Positions 11,650 through 24,539 of a stretch of 64,000 bases of DNA are shown piece after piece. Position 1 is the stretch's first letter; the number at the start of each line of letters is the position of its first letter. Below the pieces are notes generated by a model that searched no databases, was not told the origin of the DNA, and saw nothing but the letters and a program-made list of their open reading frames with translations. Source of the DNA: Aselliscus stoliczkanus (Eukaryota; Chordata; Mammalia; Chiroptera; Hipposideridae); NCBI GenBank assembly GCA_033961575.1, contig CM066731.1, positions 85,395,501 to 85,459,500 on the forward strand, in the 5' to 3' direction. The position numbers were made by a program, and so were the translations under genes.

Positions 11650-12163
11650 TCTGAAAAATACAGTTTCTACTCTAGGTCTCATCTCTATCTGCTCTCTATT
11701 TTTTCTGCTCCCTCCACAATAGCCTCTTGCTATTCTTACAACACATTGGATACACCCTCTACTTGTGCCCTTCGCATGTTCTTTTCTCTTTGCCTGGAAT
11801 GTTGTTTCCCCAGATAATCAACTGTGGGAATTACTCCCTCATCTAATTTAGGTCTTATTCAAATGTCACTTTCTCCATTAACGTCACTTCACTATTCTAT
11901 TTAAAATTGAAACAACCTTTCCAGCTCTCTCTCATAATTCCTACATTTATTTTTCTCCACAGAATTTACTATCAACTATCTATCATCTATCTTTAATCTA
12001 TCTATCTATCATCTATCTATTATCTATCTATCTCTCATCTATCCCTAATATTCCTCACTGTAATTCTTTGACAACAGGAATTTTCTTATCTGCTTTAAGT
12101 ATTCTTAATGCCTAGAATTGTGCTTGTCATATAAAAGGTCCTTGCTGAATGAATGAATGTATT
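11650..12163 (+). mobile_element. L2 LINE 3' region with internal (ATCT)n expansion
   Basis: L2-type 3' end: 'tttgcctggaatgttgtttccc', 'caaatgtcactttctccatt', 'ttgacaacaggaattttct', then a terminal 'cttgctgaatgaatgaat'. A TCTA/ATCT tetranucleotide array occupies about 11977-12050 and interrupts it. The element is ancient and non-coding. Confidence 0.75.
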
Positions 12164-12644
12164 GATAAGTAATAATGTGACGTGTCTAACAAACTTCCAA
12201 AGAAAGCCTTCTCCATGAACTTTCCTTTAAAATTGATCAAAGCATTCTTGGAAAAGAATGTGACAAAAATAGCATAAGAAGAAATAAACAATTTTAGCTG
12301 TTTTTCTCTAATTACGTGTATTCATCATAACTTTAATGTACATGTTTCTCTCCAAAGTTCATATTGTATTTTTCTTGTTGATATTGACATTGTTTTTACC
12401 TGGAAAAATATAGTGACACAAAACACACTGCTTGGTGTAATTAACGAGAAGAATAATTTATTTCTTTACAACTTGTCCCATTATTAGGTTAGCAATGTTT
12501 ATTTATATTAGTATATCCAATTATACTTCCCTTCATATCCACTGTGAGAACAATTATTTTTTTAAAAACAACTGTAAATCATACCAAATATTGTTAAAAA
12601 AAACCTCTAAAATATGAATGACAGTACTTTGAAAAGCAACTGGA
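12164..12644. other. Unassigned AT-rich sequence
   Basis: Nothing recognisable beyond short A and T runs. Confidence 0.5.
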
Positions 12645-13140
12645 GGTTAGTGTGTCATTAACTGGAACAAGGCTCACGTACTCAGCACTTCAAAGAGACC
12701 AATATTCAATAGCTCAGAGTCTGTAGTAAGGAAAGGTTTATTGATCAAGAAGGCACTGACCAAGAAGTTGGGAGCTTTCAATAGTTTTTTAAATCCATCT
12801 TACAAGTACCCCACATTCCAGGGCCCTATATATCCAGGGAAGGAAGAAGGGGTAGGGCAAGAGGTGGGTGAGATCTCTAGATCACCAAGGAAGAGTGCAA
12901 AATATCCAAATATGTTTGTTTCAGGTTGGTCTGAGTCCAGTACTGAGTTCCTGTAAGTCTTCGATAAACAGTCATTGTTTTACTCATTATTTTCCCACCT
13001 CTTTGGCAAAGACTCCTGACAAGAGGCTGTTTTTGCAAAATACTCAAACCTCAGGCAGAATACCTCTAGTCAATTAGCATAGCTATAGTAGGAACCATCA
13101 GCCTGAGTCAGAGAGAGACAAGGTAGTTCACTCTGTTACA
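12645..13140 (-). mobile_element. Possible solo LTR, minus strand
   Basis: On the minus strand the segment starts TGTAACAGAG near 13132 and contains a TTTATTGATC patch (AATAAA on the minus strand, near 12737), as an LTR with its polyadenylation signal would. No internal retroviral genes flank it. Family not identified; the boundaries are estimates. Confidence 0.4.
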
Positions 13141-13359
13141 ATTCATGCTAAATCGATATTAAAGGATATGAGAAAATATGAAGCAAATCATCTTTATCAA
13201 CTACTCTATTCAGATGGGAAATGAGTTTGTAGTATATTTTTGTGTCATATAGAAGGGAAGAATTTTGATGACAATTTCTTAAAAAAAAAAGAAAGAAACA
13301 GTGACTCTACATAAATAAACCCCAAAAAAGATAATTTTCAGTATTTCACCCTCCATGTA

Positions 13360-13400
13360 TACACACACACATGCACACACACACACACACACACATACAC
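13360..13400. repeat. (AC)n microsatellite, interrupted
   Basis: AC run broken by ATGC and ATAC units. Confidence 0.95.
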
Positions 13401-13770
13401 CTTTGAATTGCTAGCCTCAATGAAACTAATATTTGAATGATTACCCCCACTGCCATCTTTTGAATAAGTTATGGTATTATCAGTTATTTTAATTTGTTTC
13501 CTATCATTCCCTGAAGAATCATATTTAGGTATATGAAAAATTCCTGTCTCTGTGTTGAAGATAACCACATTAAAGTCATTTGCTGAGGACATTAGTGATA
13601 TAAACTTGACTTACTTATTTTTCAAAATAATGGCAAAATAACAAACCACTTGAGTTTTAATTTTCAGTTAATACAGTAGAGTTGTGGCTATTAAGACAAT
13701 TTATGAGGCACTTAATAAAAACAGTAAATGTTAGTGTTGGAAGACAGCACAATGTTCATTTAAATGTTGC
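13401..13770. other. Unassigned sequence
   Basis: No gene or repeat recognised. An 84-codon minus-strand frame here runs through the AC repeat and is not credible as a gene. Confidence 0.5.
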
Positions 13771-14370
13771 TGTCCAAGTAAGAAACATCCAAACTTGTTG
13801 AAAATTTTTATGAGTTTATCTGAACCAAACTAATTGCTGGGAAGCAAAATCTTACATAAGGTGGGTTACATGAAATACATTGGTGATAGATTAAGAGGCT
13901 GGGAAAAAGCAAAGTAGGGAAATCTCTGGGATTGGATAAAAAACAAAAGGGAGAGACACATACTTCTTTTACATTGGTGGGCACGGGATAGTTAATAATT
14001 AACATTTACAGTGCATAGAAATGTTATGTAGGGAACAAGATAATAATGAGTGTTTCTGTGATCGCTTGCTCTGGTATAGTGGGTTGGGCACTGAGGGGTC
14101 CAGAAAAAAATTACTTTGACAATCCAAGGGCACCTTATCTTAGATGCAAAAAGAAAATAGGCAGGCTCACTTAAGGTAAAGATTGACCTTTGTCACAGAA
14201 GCTACAGGCCAAGGATGTGACTACCTGGTGACCTGCTTTCAGTTAGCAATTTTTATGTTCAGACCATAGTATGTGGGTAATTTCAGTCTCTAGTTTTCAG
14301 GGCCTGCCATGCTGCACTCCTACCCCCTGCCGAGCTTGTCAGGTTTAGTATGTGGCCCCTTTTTCATCCA
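13771..14370 (-). mobile_element. Dispersed LTR-like repeat, copy 1 of 3
   Basis: Related to 28129-28523 and 30341-30796. Shared right-to-left order: 'ctttttcatcca', 'gtgactacc...gacctgc', a 'ttgcttaagg/cttaaggtaaagat' block, 'aggggtc', and 'gtaagaaac(a)tccaaac'. On the minus strand the unit starts TGGATGAAAAAGGGG, ends ...GTTTCTTAC, and the related copies carry AATAAA near the 3' end, all consistent with a solo LTR. This is the longest copy, with extra sequence around 14250-14345. Family name not known to me. Confidence 0.55.
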
Positions 14371-14734
14371 CATTGCATAATGAAAAGGGTAGGGACATGT
14401 AGACTGAAGAGATTTGGATGAAGCACTGGCTTCAGCCCCATGTTAATTTGGTGTCTGAGGAAAAGCCATTTAATGATGGTTAAGTCATCAGCAGATAGTT
14501 ATAGTAATTTCAGGTCTATCTTACTCAGGTATTTTAAGGATCAAATCATTTGGTCTGAGTAAACATATTGATATAAAATACTGAATAAGGTAAAGATCCT
14601 GAATCCTATATAGGCTGAGAATAAACATGTAATTAATGGCATGTTTATTGATTCTCAATCTAGAATGTCTTTCATTTTCAGCTTTTTATGACAAAACTAT
14701 AGAAAAGAAAAATATTGGTTTAACCAAATCATAT

Positions 14735-14910
14735 GAGTGGTTCTCAAGTGTGGTCCCTAGAATAACAACATCAGCATCCCTTGGGATGTTGTTAGAAATG
14801 TAAGTTCTTCGGTCTGAGCCCATATCTACTGAATCAGAGACTCTGTGTTTGGGGGCAGAAATTTGTATTAATTCTGCAGAAGGTTCTGATGCAACTTGAA
14901 GTTTGAGAAT
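14735..14910 (+). mobile_element. MER5A-type non-autonomous hAT element
   Basis: Near-complete: 'gagtggttctcaagtgtgg', 'aacatcagcatcccttggga', 'ctactgaatcagagactctg' and 'ttctgatgcaacttgaagtt' ending 'tgagaat' follow MER5A order from one inverted terminal repeat towards the other. Confidence 0.8.
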
Positions 14911-15013
14911 TAATGCCAATTTTTTATTATTATTATTATTAACTAGTTTAATATCTTTTCCTGTGGAAAGGGATGGTAAGTAGTTTACTTATATTACTTT
15001 GACTCTGCCCATT

Positions 15014-15028
15014 AAAAAAGCTACATAG
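15014..15028. repeat. Left TSD of the short SINE
   Basis: AAAAAAGCTACATAG repeated at 15202-15216; preceded by ATT, giving an L1-endonuclease-like TT/AAAA site. Confidence 0.93.
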
Positions 15029-15115
15029 GGCTGGCCGAGTGGCGCGGTAGTTAAGCGCTGGTTTGTGAAGCCAGCGGTCCGGGTTCAGGTCCCACATGTG
15101 AGGGCCAGTGACACT

Positions 15116-15153
<38 letters not shown>

Positions 15154-15201
15154 CACCATTTGGGGGCCCGTGCCCCTGCCCTCAAAAAAATAAAAAAAAA
15201 A
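15029..15201 (+). mobile_element. Short-form tRNA-derived bat SINE
   Basis: The head 'ggctggccgagtggcgcgg' plus 'gttaagcgctgg' resembles a tRNA A box and 'ccgggttcaggtccc' a B box, i.e. an internal RNA polymerase III promoter. After 'ccagtgacactgccctc' the body stops in a long A tail; a second 'ctgccctc' plus A tail follows, so this copy has two A tails in series. Bounded by a perfect 15-bp TSD. It lacks the 3' body of the long form (compare 35577-36017). Confidence 0.92.
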
Positions 15202-15369
15202 AAAAAAGCTACATAGCCTTGAAGGGTTTGGCCACTTCTGTTTCCCAGCCTTACCTCACACCAAGATCCCCCAGGCTCTCCAAGGTTTTTCAGGTTGTCT
15301 TGCTTTCGGTTCCTAAATGCCACATGGCCTCAAAGCTTGATGGGAATTTCTCTCCTGTTAAACGCTCCT

Positions 15370-15690
15370 CTCCCTCTCCTAAATATTCTTCAGCTTTCAA
15401 CTCAAGCACTGTTTTCATGTGAAAACCTTTTCTAACCCCCAGATTAGATCATACCTTACTGTTGTCACTCTCATGTCTCTGTACTTGTCCTTTACAGCAC
15501 TTACCACAGCTTATTAAGATATACTTTTATAATTATCTGATGGTGCATTTCTTACCTACATGAATGCATGCCACAGTTAATCAGTGTCCACCCTGCTTTA
15601 CTTACCATTAAGTCCCTAGTAGCAAACTCAGTCCCTGCACATGGAAGCTGACCAATAAATATTGTGAAATAAATGAATAAAATAATATAT
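15370..15690 (+). mobile_element. L2 LINE 3' region
   Basis: Follows L2 3'-end order: 'ttcaactcaagcactg', 'ctttacagcacttacca', 'gtccctgcacatgg', then a terminal '(a)ataaatattgtgaaataaat'. Non-coding relic. Confidence 0.7.
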
Positions 15691-17879
15691 AACTTGCTGA
15701 ACTGTAGACAATGCATAGAAAATAGAATTGTATCTGGCTTCTTGAGGATCAAACCTATAATTTAGCTCAATTACCTTTAACCACTCAGTTAATATTAAAC
15801 TGAATATTCCCAAATAACCAATGCATGATTTGCTGAGGTTGGATATTTTATTATTTATTTGGCTGAAAGGAACTAATTCATTTAGGATAAATTAGGCTGC
15901 AAGTAACAACAAAAACAAAACAGGTACAAATGGCTTATAGAAGAGGAAACATACTACCTTACCTAAGGAAAATCAGGAGGCGGTGGTGGTGCTTGGTTCA
16001 CTAACCAGGTTAGTATATTATCAAGGACAATATTTTTTTAACTTTCTAAAATTAAAAAATATATATTTTTTCACTCAACATTCCTGATAGTATTGTTCTT
16101 TTTCTTTAATGTTGTCTCCTCATTACTTTACAACTTGTCTATGGTTGTTTCATACTGCAACAGCAGAGTTGCAAAAGTAACCTCATAACTTTAAAAGACT
16201 AAAATATTGACTCTCTGACTATTTACAGAAAGTTTGTCAGTCCTGACAAACTATGAAAAAAATAAGAGGACCTAGTTATCCATTATCATACATCTTCTAT
16301 CTTTCAGCATGACACACTTGTAAATGAGGACAGAGCCAATTTGTGCATTTTTACAATTCAGTGACAAGTCCTAAGGAGTTTGATTTATGTATCATTTCAG
16401 TTGGGCTCCAAAATGATGCTCCTTAACCCTCCAGAACTAGCCACATGAATAAAAAAAAAGAAAGGGGTTAAATAAAGAAGTAGAACCAGGAGTAAATAGA
16501 ATTTATGTACCAACATATCTTCCAGAAAAAGCCACCCTCTTCCCCTATACTACAGTTGTCTACGTATGTGTCCCTGAGAACATTTTTTCCATGATTTACG
16601 CCCAAGCTTCTTTCTTTAAAGATTGAATGCAGGGAGTGAAAGGAGAAAGTATGGCATTCAGAGATCTCTTACTAAGTTGTCAGATACAATTACATCTGTC
16701 TAAATGTCTCTATTATGTGCTTATTCTTCCTGCAAAATTCTTTACCAGTGGCTCAGACTTCAGGGAAAAGCTGAAATGCTTACAGATTAAGCAGAACTTC
16801 AAGACTGAAGATTATGTAAAGTATACTTGTGTTTTCATTTGTCTATCATCACACTGTGAAATCTTGACTGCTATTTTTCCCACCAAATAATAAGTATTCT
16901 ATAACCAGGAATAATGAACAAATTAAGCATGGTCATAATAGAGCTTAACTATTGTAGTTAGGTACTGTCTCCACATAAAACTGAAGTTTGCATTAAAACT
17001 GGAATATATATAGAATTAATTATCTGGATGTCTGGTCTAATCATTGTAGGACATTTATAAACATTTAGGGACTGAATATCTAAATGTTTCTTTTAGACTT
17101 TTAACTTTGATATATAGAGTTATAGCTATTCTTTGATATCTAGAGTTATAGCTACTCTTATAACACCTCTTTAGAATTTCAATTCTGTCAAAACTTACTG
17201 TTTATGGTTTTCTAATTTAATTTTCCTCACAAAAGTACACAGATGACGAAACAGAAGCTAAAATCACAAAGATCATGAGGTGTGTCACTGAGACCCCAAC
17301 AAAAAAATCTACTTGTAAAATATGGGCTATTTTTACTATTGATGTTCAGTGGCTTATGAGTACATTATTTATACCTCCTTAAGTATAAAATCTGAACCAC
17401 ACACACATACATATCAATAGATTTTTACTTGTTGCTGTGTGGGCAGGAACAATTCATTATTTACTTGCTTTAAAAATCCACAATTAAAGCATAGTGCTGA
17501 GCACTTATTAACTACTTAATAAGAGGTTTCTCATTCACGATTTGCCTTGTTTATTTAATAAACATTTATCCATGTTTGTATCTCAACTGTGTTCACTGAA
17601 CAATATTACGTGAATATTTCACAGAATGCCAACTGCAATAATTTTAAGCCAAAATCATATTTTGCCTCTAGATTCTTCTAGTTCTCCTGCCTTCTCTAGT
17701 GCAAGGGGCAGAACAGCAGCCATCCAAGCCAGGACCCCAGGACACCTCTTCAACGTATCAAATTCATTAATTTGGTCATCTTATTATCTCACAGTTCTAT
17801 TTCATAGTTTTGGTCTAACTTCAAGATTTAAGTAATTTCTCATTATTTCTCACCTATATTTTCTGAAATAGGTACCGAT
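15691..17879. other. Unassigned AT-rich sequence
   Basis: About 2.2 kb with no gene, exon or clear repeat recognised. Two near-repeats 'gatat(a/c)tagagttatagct' lie near 17109-17153, a local tandem duplication of about 35 bp. Confidence 0.5.
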
Positions 17880-18290
17880 TTACATTGTTTCCAGTCTTGT
17901 GCTGTTTGGGGCTCTCACTGTTGCCTATTACCAGTTGCTTAAAAGGCACATTTAATCACATCACCCCCTCTCAAGGTACAGCATTACTCTTAAGCCTTTT
18001 ATGTCTGCCTTTCCCAATTTCTCTCCGTCCATTCCTCTATACCCTGTACTGCAGTTATTCTCAAGTATTATAGTTCTTGGTGTGTGCCATGTGCTCCCAC
18101 CTATCTAAGCCTTTGCTTAAACTTTTTCTTCTCTGCCCTCCTTTCCCTCTTTCTCCCTTTATTTTTGCTGCCTGGATATTTCTATTTTTCCTTAAGCATC
18201 AGCTCATATACCATCTCCTCTGCTATTCATTTCCTGATCCTTTTAGGGCATGTCACATGCCCTCCTCTACATAAGAACACTTATTAAATA
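17880..18290 (+). mobile_element. L2-like LINE relic
   Basis: Pyrimidine-rich strand with L2-like wording: 'cccctctcaaggtacagc', 'gcctttgcttaaacttttt', 'ttaagcatcagctcatat', 'accatctcctctgct'. Diverged, no coding capacity. Confidence 0.6.
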
Positions 18291-19327
18291 CTTATTAAAT
18301 ACTTATCTTTGCTTGCCCAGGACTTCCTCTTTTAAGGGCTTCGTGGCATAGTCACAGGAAACCAGAACGTCATTTCTCGGAAGCTTACTCCCATTATAGT
18401 CCTGGCTTGGAGTTTTTCCAATAAGAGAAACTTTTGGAAAATTGGGAGGTAGAAAAGAAAGAAGAGTCATGATTAGTAGCCAGATGTGAGGGGCAGTCGG
18501 GAGATTCAGTCAGGGACTTCCCAGGGAGCTTCTAAGAACCACCCACTTTTTGCTGCAGGCGAGAGCGTTGGTGAGAGTTTCTCAGAGATTCCCCAGCAGC
18601 TCTGCAGTGAACTTTTGAGAATGACCTGCCTTAGTTCTTGAGGGTTGATCATCAGTGACCTCTATGCTGTCTCCCAGTGATGGCTTGGTTCTGGGTAAGC
18701 CAGTCTGCAACTGTACTTCACAGAATTATCTCCTCTTTTAGGTTCTGGGATAAATTTGGCCTCAAGAGAAATTCAGTGAGATTTGTAAGATAAAAGTGAA
18801 GCAGCATTCATCAATATTTCTGACAGGTCATTGTGGGCTCAGGCTCTGTATCAGCTTGTGTCATGATGGTTCCACTGTTTCACTTAATGATCACGAAGCA
18901 GCAACCCAGCCCACAGCTCTCACAGCTTCTTTATTATCGCCTCCTTCAGCTTCTCTCACTCCCCAAACAGATTCACAGTTCTCTCTGTGATGTGATGAGA
19001 GTTACCAGCTTCTATTTCAAGTTGCTCATATCCCAGACACTAAGTTTAAAAGCCACGAGGGGCCCATGTTTGGTTCCAGCTCACCCTCTGGGGTTATAGT
19101 TTGCCTTTGCACTCTTCCACTCCACGTTCATCTTTCCTTCCTGCCCCCCTGCCCTGCTGACATTAGCCTCACACATGGCACAGAAGCAATAGCTGGACAT
19201 CAACTGGGTAGCCAGCTCCCACATTGCATAAGGTCAAATTCCTTTAATAAAGTTCTTATTTTATACCACTTTTGGTAATTCTGCCTTTCTGATGAAGCCC
19301 TGGCTGATATACTGACTGATTTTCAGT
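18291..19327. other. Unassigned, possibly repeat-derived segment
   Basis: Higher GC than its surroundings. The end ('tcaaattcctttaataaag', 'gaagccctggctgatatac') resembles the 3' end of an ancient LTR or DNA repeat, but I cannot assign it. No supported gene. Confidence 0.4.
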
Positions 19328-19830
19328 GGTGACTTCTCTTACCCCAAGCCCCTCAGCTCTTCAAATGTGTCCATGATTCCTACATTAAACACTTTCTACC
19401 TGGAATAGAGTGACTTGTGTTTTGTTTTGTTTTTTCCCCCCTTAACCCATATTAAAATATTAGGAGCGTTTGTATTATTTAATGGATCCTGGTGACTTCT
19501 CTTACCCCAAGCTCCTCAGCCCTTCACCTGTGCCCATTATTCCTACATTAAACACTTTCTATCTGGAATGGAGTGACTTGTGTTTTGTTTTGTTTTGTAT
19601 TTTCCCCCCTTAACACATGGTAAAACATTAGGTTAGCGTTTGTATTATTTAATGGATCCTGGTGACTTCTCTTACCCCAAGCCCCTCAGCTCTTCATATG
19701 TGCCCATGATTCCTACATTAAACACTTTCTATCTGGAATGGAGTGACTTGTGTTTTGTTTTGTTTTGTTTTTCTCCCCCTTAACCCATATTAAAATATTA
19801 GGTTAGTATTTGTATTATTTAATGGATCCT
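19328..19830 (+). repeat. Three-unit tandem repeat, unit 163-170 bp
   Basis: Units: 19328-19490 (163 bp), 19491-19660 (170 bp), 19661-19830 (170 bp). Each begins GGTGACTTCTCTTACCCCAA and ends ATTATTTAATGGATCCT, with a variable (GTTTT)n stretch in the middle. Units differ at scattered positions and by small indels. Units 2 and 3 share GGTTAG where unit 1 has GGAG, suggesting two rounds of duplication. Confidence 0.95.
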
Positions 19831-20654
19831 TAGAACTCAATATGATTAGAATTTTGTTCACATGGAATTAAAAAGGACTTGACTAATATAAATATGTTAT
19901 AGTTATCACTGCATGTTGTCAAAATTGGAGATTATAAATTGCTTATATTTGTGACTTTGGTTTCTACTATAGCCCCTAACAAATGTTCTAAAAATAAAAT
20001 AATAAGCTGATGGTCTATAGAATATAAAATAAATTAATCACCTGTAATAATTAAAGAAAATAAGGGGAAGTAAAATACTCTTTGTGATCACAAAAAATGT
20101 TAGAATCTATCTGAGAAGATACAGTCCCCAGACTGAAGAGCACACACTGACTACAATGTAATTAACCATAAGAAAGTAAATGATAAATTATGCATTCAGA
20201 CCTATCAAGTTCCTATAGAGGAATTTACAGACTTTAGTTTGTGGTTAAAAGTAGTAAAATAAACATTATAAAATAATCTATGAAAGTAAAATGACATCAC
20301 CCCAGCTTTGTGGACCTTCCTCAAATAACTTCAGCTCTACCTGTGTCCATGGCTAATTCTGAGAGTTCACCTCACTGAATTTGAAACATAAAAATCAGAG
20401 ACAAATTTGGTAGGTTAGAGATCAAAAGACACAATTCTCCAATGTGCTATTAAGTAATACAGAAGTTTACTGAGTGTTATTGGGGTGGAATAGAAGATGC
20501 ATAAACCATATGCCCAAATTTATATGAAATCCATATGTTTGATTCATTTTTTCATTTGGACTAAAGTCAGTCCCCTCATTTCTCTCCATTGAAGTCAGGC
20601 CCTCACACTGAAACCAGACTGTGATAGCTTTTATTTTCTAGGTTTTTTTTCCAG
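19831..20654. other. Unassigned AT-rich sequence
   Basis: No gene or clear repeat seen. The last 20 bases form the T-rich tract ahead of the candidate exon. Confidence 0.5.
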
Positions 20655-20908
20655 TGTCTTTCAGAAGCTAACACGTCTCCTCGTAGTTCTCGAGACAGCA
20701 CCAGACCCAGTCAGATCAGACTGGTCCCAGAGGCTCGAGCAGTTGCAGCTACAGCTAAATGATGGTAAATTGACTTTGCAAGCACAGCCAGAAACAAGAT
20801 TCATGGAACTCAGTAGCATAAATACTGCTCTTACTATCCGGAGCCTATTAAGAAAAGAGGGGTCTGTCATTAAGGAAGATCCAGTGCAGGGACCATATTT
20901 GGACACAC
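20655..20908 (+). CDS. Candidate single coding exon (unidentified gene)
   Basis: A T-rich tract ends in two possible acceptors, CCAG at 20654 and TTTCAG at 20664. From 20665 there is an open frame of 81 codons (start KLTRLLVVLETAPDPV, end GPYLDT) up to a strong donor, CAC|GTAAGA at 20908/20909. The frame is hydrophilic and leucine/glutamine-rich in its first half (RLEQLQLQL). Base composition is more balanced than the flanks. I do not recognise the protein. Against it: the frame stays open for about 23 codons past the donor, the minus strand is also open over most of the same span, and no other exon of the same gene is visible. Confidence 0.33.
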
Positions 20909-23900
20909 GTAAGATTAACTCATCAAACTCTGCTAGATTGGAATTTCCTTGTTCTTTCTTGCTTCTTCCACATTTCTAACCTTAGATAACTTAGTTCCAA
21001 GACAACTGAATATAAGCCCCTGAATTACGATTAATAAATATGTATAGCTTCTTCCTAACCTCATCCTTTAAATTTATTCCAAGCCTTTGTCCAGGGGATA
21101 CTGCTCCCTATCTGGCTGCCTAACAAGTAAATCTTTTTCTCTGTGAGAACCTGTTGACTCAGACTTTGGCTTCTCTGTGTGCCACTGACTTTGTTGGGTA
21201 ACACCGTTATCTATCCCCATTGCCTCTAATATTCCCTGTATTGACCATGGTACTCAGATCTCTCTCATCTCATGCCTGTCACATTCAGCACTCCAAGAAC
21301 CAAAGTGATTAGAAAGCAGCACAGTGAGGAAAAATGAAGTAAATTTACTCTTCAGGGCTTCTCCTTGCCCCAAGCTGAATATCAAATCAATCCTCCTGAC
21401 AAAGTAGATATTTACCTCATACCATTACATATCTTGTTATTTCTGTCAAAGTGCATGAGTTATGTAAATAGTGGAACACATGTGATTAGAATATATTCTT
21501 CTTGGCTAAATGAAATACATTGATATCATTCCATTAGCAATCTATAATCATTATGGGATAAGTGGAATGGATGGGGAAGATTAATGCTCGTCTGTGGGCC
21601 TCAGCTATAGAATGGCTATTGTATTTGCCTACTTTACTTTCCACTCCTAAACAGCATAGCACATGCACTCATGTGACACACATGCAATATTATCCACTCT
21701 TATAATATGCATTTTAATTAATATGAAAGGGGAAAAACTCATCTCAGACCCAAAGTTTATTTGTATATACATAATTATATGAACGACAATGAAAAATTAG
21801 CAAAATAATCCACTTAGTTCACAGAGTCACGTTGTTCTGAAAATGACAGTGGTTGAAATTTTAGATACAATGCAAAATAGGACTGATAGTTAGAATAAAG
21901 GAACAATTTTAAACATGTATTTCCTTGGGAACCATTCAGTTGTAATTATTCCCCTGCAGTTTATAACTATCTGCCACCTCAACAGCCTGAAAATAAAGTC
22001 AAAATTTTCAAATATTTTGTCCACATATTTTGTATCTCAAGGCAATGTACATAAATATAACTGAATTTTCTTGATTCCACTGAGATATTTGATGCACATT
22101 GACATACCATTTATGTGTTTATCTTATATGTGAAAATCTATATAAAATTCCATAAGGTTCAACAAGTTTACTTGCAGGAAAAAATTATTCCTTAAACTCT
22201 GTCATGATCTAAATATAGAAGATACTTTACAAGTGAAATTTTAACAATAACATATACTCCATTCCCTATAACATAATCAGTAAACTTTATGTTTAGTTGC
22301 CTGATTTTTATCCCTAATATATGTACACGTAGTCTTACTTATTTTTAAGCCAATTCTACTGAAGAAATGAGGTTTTTGGTTTTTTTTTAGCTTTTGTAAT
22401 GAACACACTCTATCTTAGTATCTTCTAAATAGCTGTGGTTATTGTTCTTAGCCATTCTGAACCATGTGGCTGTTCTGTAGTTTTGTCCTGATACTAAAAA
22501 GAATCAGTAAAAATGTAACTGGATACTATACCATTTCAACAAACTGCATTATATCTTGATGGTTTAATGAGACAATGCATCAATCATTTGTGGCTTAACA
22601 TTTTAAAGTTCTAATTTTTGCTAAATTTTAAAGCAAATTTCTTAGGGACTTTTAGTACAAGCTCAATGAATGAGTCAATGAATTAGCTCATGATCACCAT
22701 ACAACTTTCTGCTTACAGATAGGGAAATGGTACCTCCCTCCATAAATCTGTCACACTGCAACTGAAAATCTCTTTGAAGCAGTTCAATTCTATTTCTCTT
22801 CTTCCTCCCTAACCAATTTTCTGATCTTATTTTTTGTTGAATGTCAATATTGCACATCCTCTGTTCTATTCAATATCCTTAGTGTCTTCCTCAGTTCTTA
22901 CTCAATACTATTCCAAGCTATTGCTCAGTTAGTTCCCTCTCTCAGAATGTCATATTTCACTCTACTTTTCTTAAAGTCAGCATCTCTTTCAATACTACTT
23001 AAATTCAAAACTCATTCACTTTAAGAATGTAACTCTGATAGAGAGGAACAGGTAAACATACTACTTTGGGAAATAGAGAAGAGCGATTTCCCCATATATT
23101 TAATAAATATATTAAAAATATATTTAATGTTAATTAAATATATATACGTGTATGTACACATGCTTCCATATTTGGCGACAGTGAGACATATATGACTGCA
23201 GTTAATGATGGCAAGCAGCTTGCAATGTGTATTACTTATATGGTTGCTGGCAACCAAAATTTGTCTTTTTACTCAGTTATATTTATTTCTTCTTGGATTG
23301 TCTTTTTATGTACAACATTGTAGGAGTGGTTCATGCTGGATTTTAAAATATTATTTTCAGTGGCATTTTATTTAAACAATAACACAATCAATTACCTTGC
23401 TGTCTTCCAAGAAACCGAATGCAATATAATCAAGTGTAGCTAGACCTATAAATATGAAACATGTTGGCCTTGTCTGCATATTTTTAAAGAATATTATATT
23501 TCAATTTTGGGGATACATTTTTATACTTTTATAAACTAACAAAATAAGAGTACAGATCCAGAAAATGTAAGGAGTATGACAGTCATGGATGAATGCTAAA
23601 TAGTGTTGCTGAATGTCACTTAAATTTTAAAATATATAGTTAAAATTAACTAAAGAAGGCAATAAAACCTTAAATGTTGTGAATGGGAACATCCTCTGTA
23701 GTCACTTAATCAAACTGTTCTTCTCTATTAAATTTCTCTCTGAAAATACCAAGGATAATACCTACCAAAAAGGAGTTACTCAAGTATAATAATTTTACTT
23801 TATTTTTATCCTTTTTACCCTTAAGTTACAAATGAGTTATAGTTATTGGGTAAAAGATGATGGGAAAAGGGGGGAGACTCTATACCCTCCTTTCCCTATT

Positions 23901-24539
23901 TTTATCTTTATCATGTTATCAGTATTTATTTACTTAAATATTATTTTTTTATGTTCTTTCCCCACAAATTGTTATTACTGTATTTTTCTCTTTTCATTTG
24001 AGTAGTATTATACATTTTTATCAATTACATGCTTTCATATTCAATCTCAAGCAAATGTATCACCTCATTCAATTTCTCCTCTTCACTCATCTTCTTCTGT
24101 CTTTTTCACATAGTATATAGAAAACAGAGCCTGGGACAGGTCCTTTATTTTATTAAATGAAGTGAAAGATGTGTGTAACTGGTTAATAAAATTAATGGAT
24201 CAACAAGGATATTAGTGAGACTTTGTGAGTCACTTCTAGTGAAAACTCCAAAAAAATATGTATATCCTCAGGAGAGTTTATTTATTCAAAAGGTAGTGAT
24301 GTTAAACAATAGTTGAGCAGTGATTATGGTAAGAAAATTAATGGAGAAATAAAGAGGTAAATAGTCACATTTGCTGTGTGCACTTTATTTGTCAGGCATT
24401 TGTAAGATATTAAGGGTACAGAAATACACAATATAAAATTCTACCTCTCAAAAGCAAAGCTCACTTTCATTCTTTCACCAACACTCTATCCACCCAGCCT
24501 CACTCTTACTGGATAAATAACCTCAGATCTACTCTCTCA

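Noticed and set aside
20661..20906. 81-codon minus-strand ORF over the candidate exon
   Set aside because: Mirror of the plus-strand frame; no good splice sites on that strand. It does weaken the plus-strand call.
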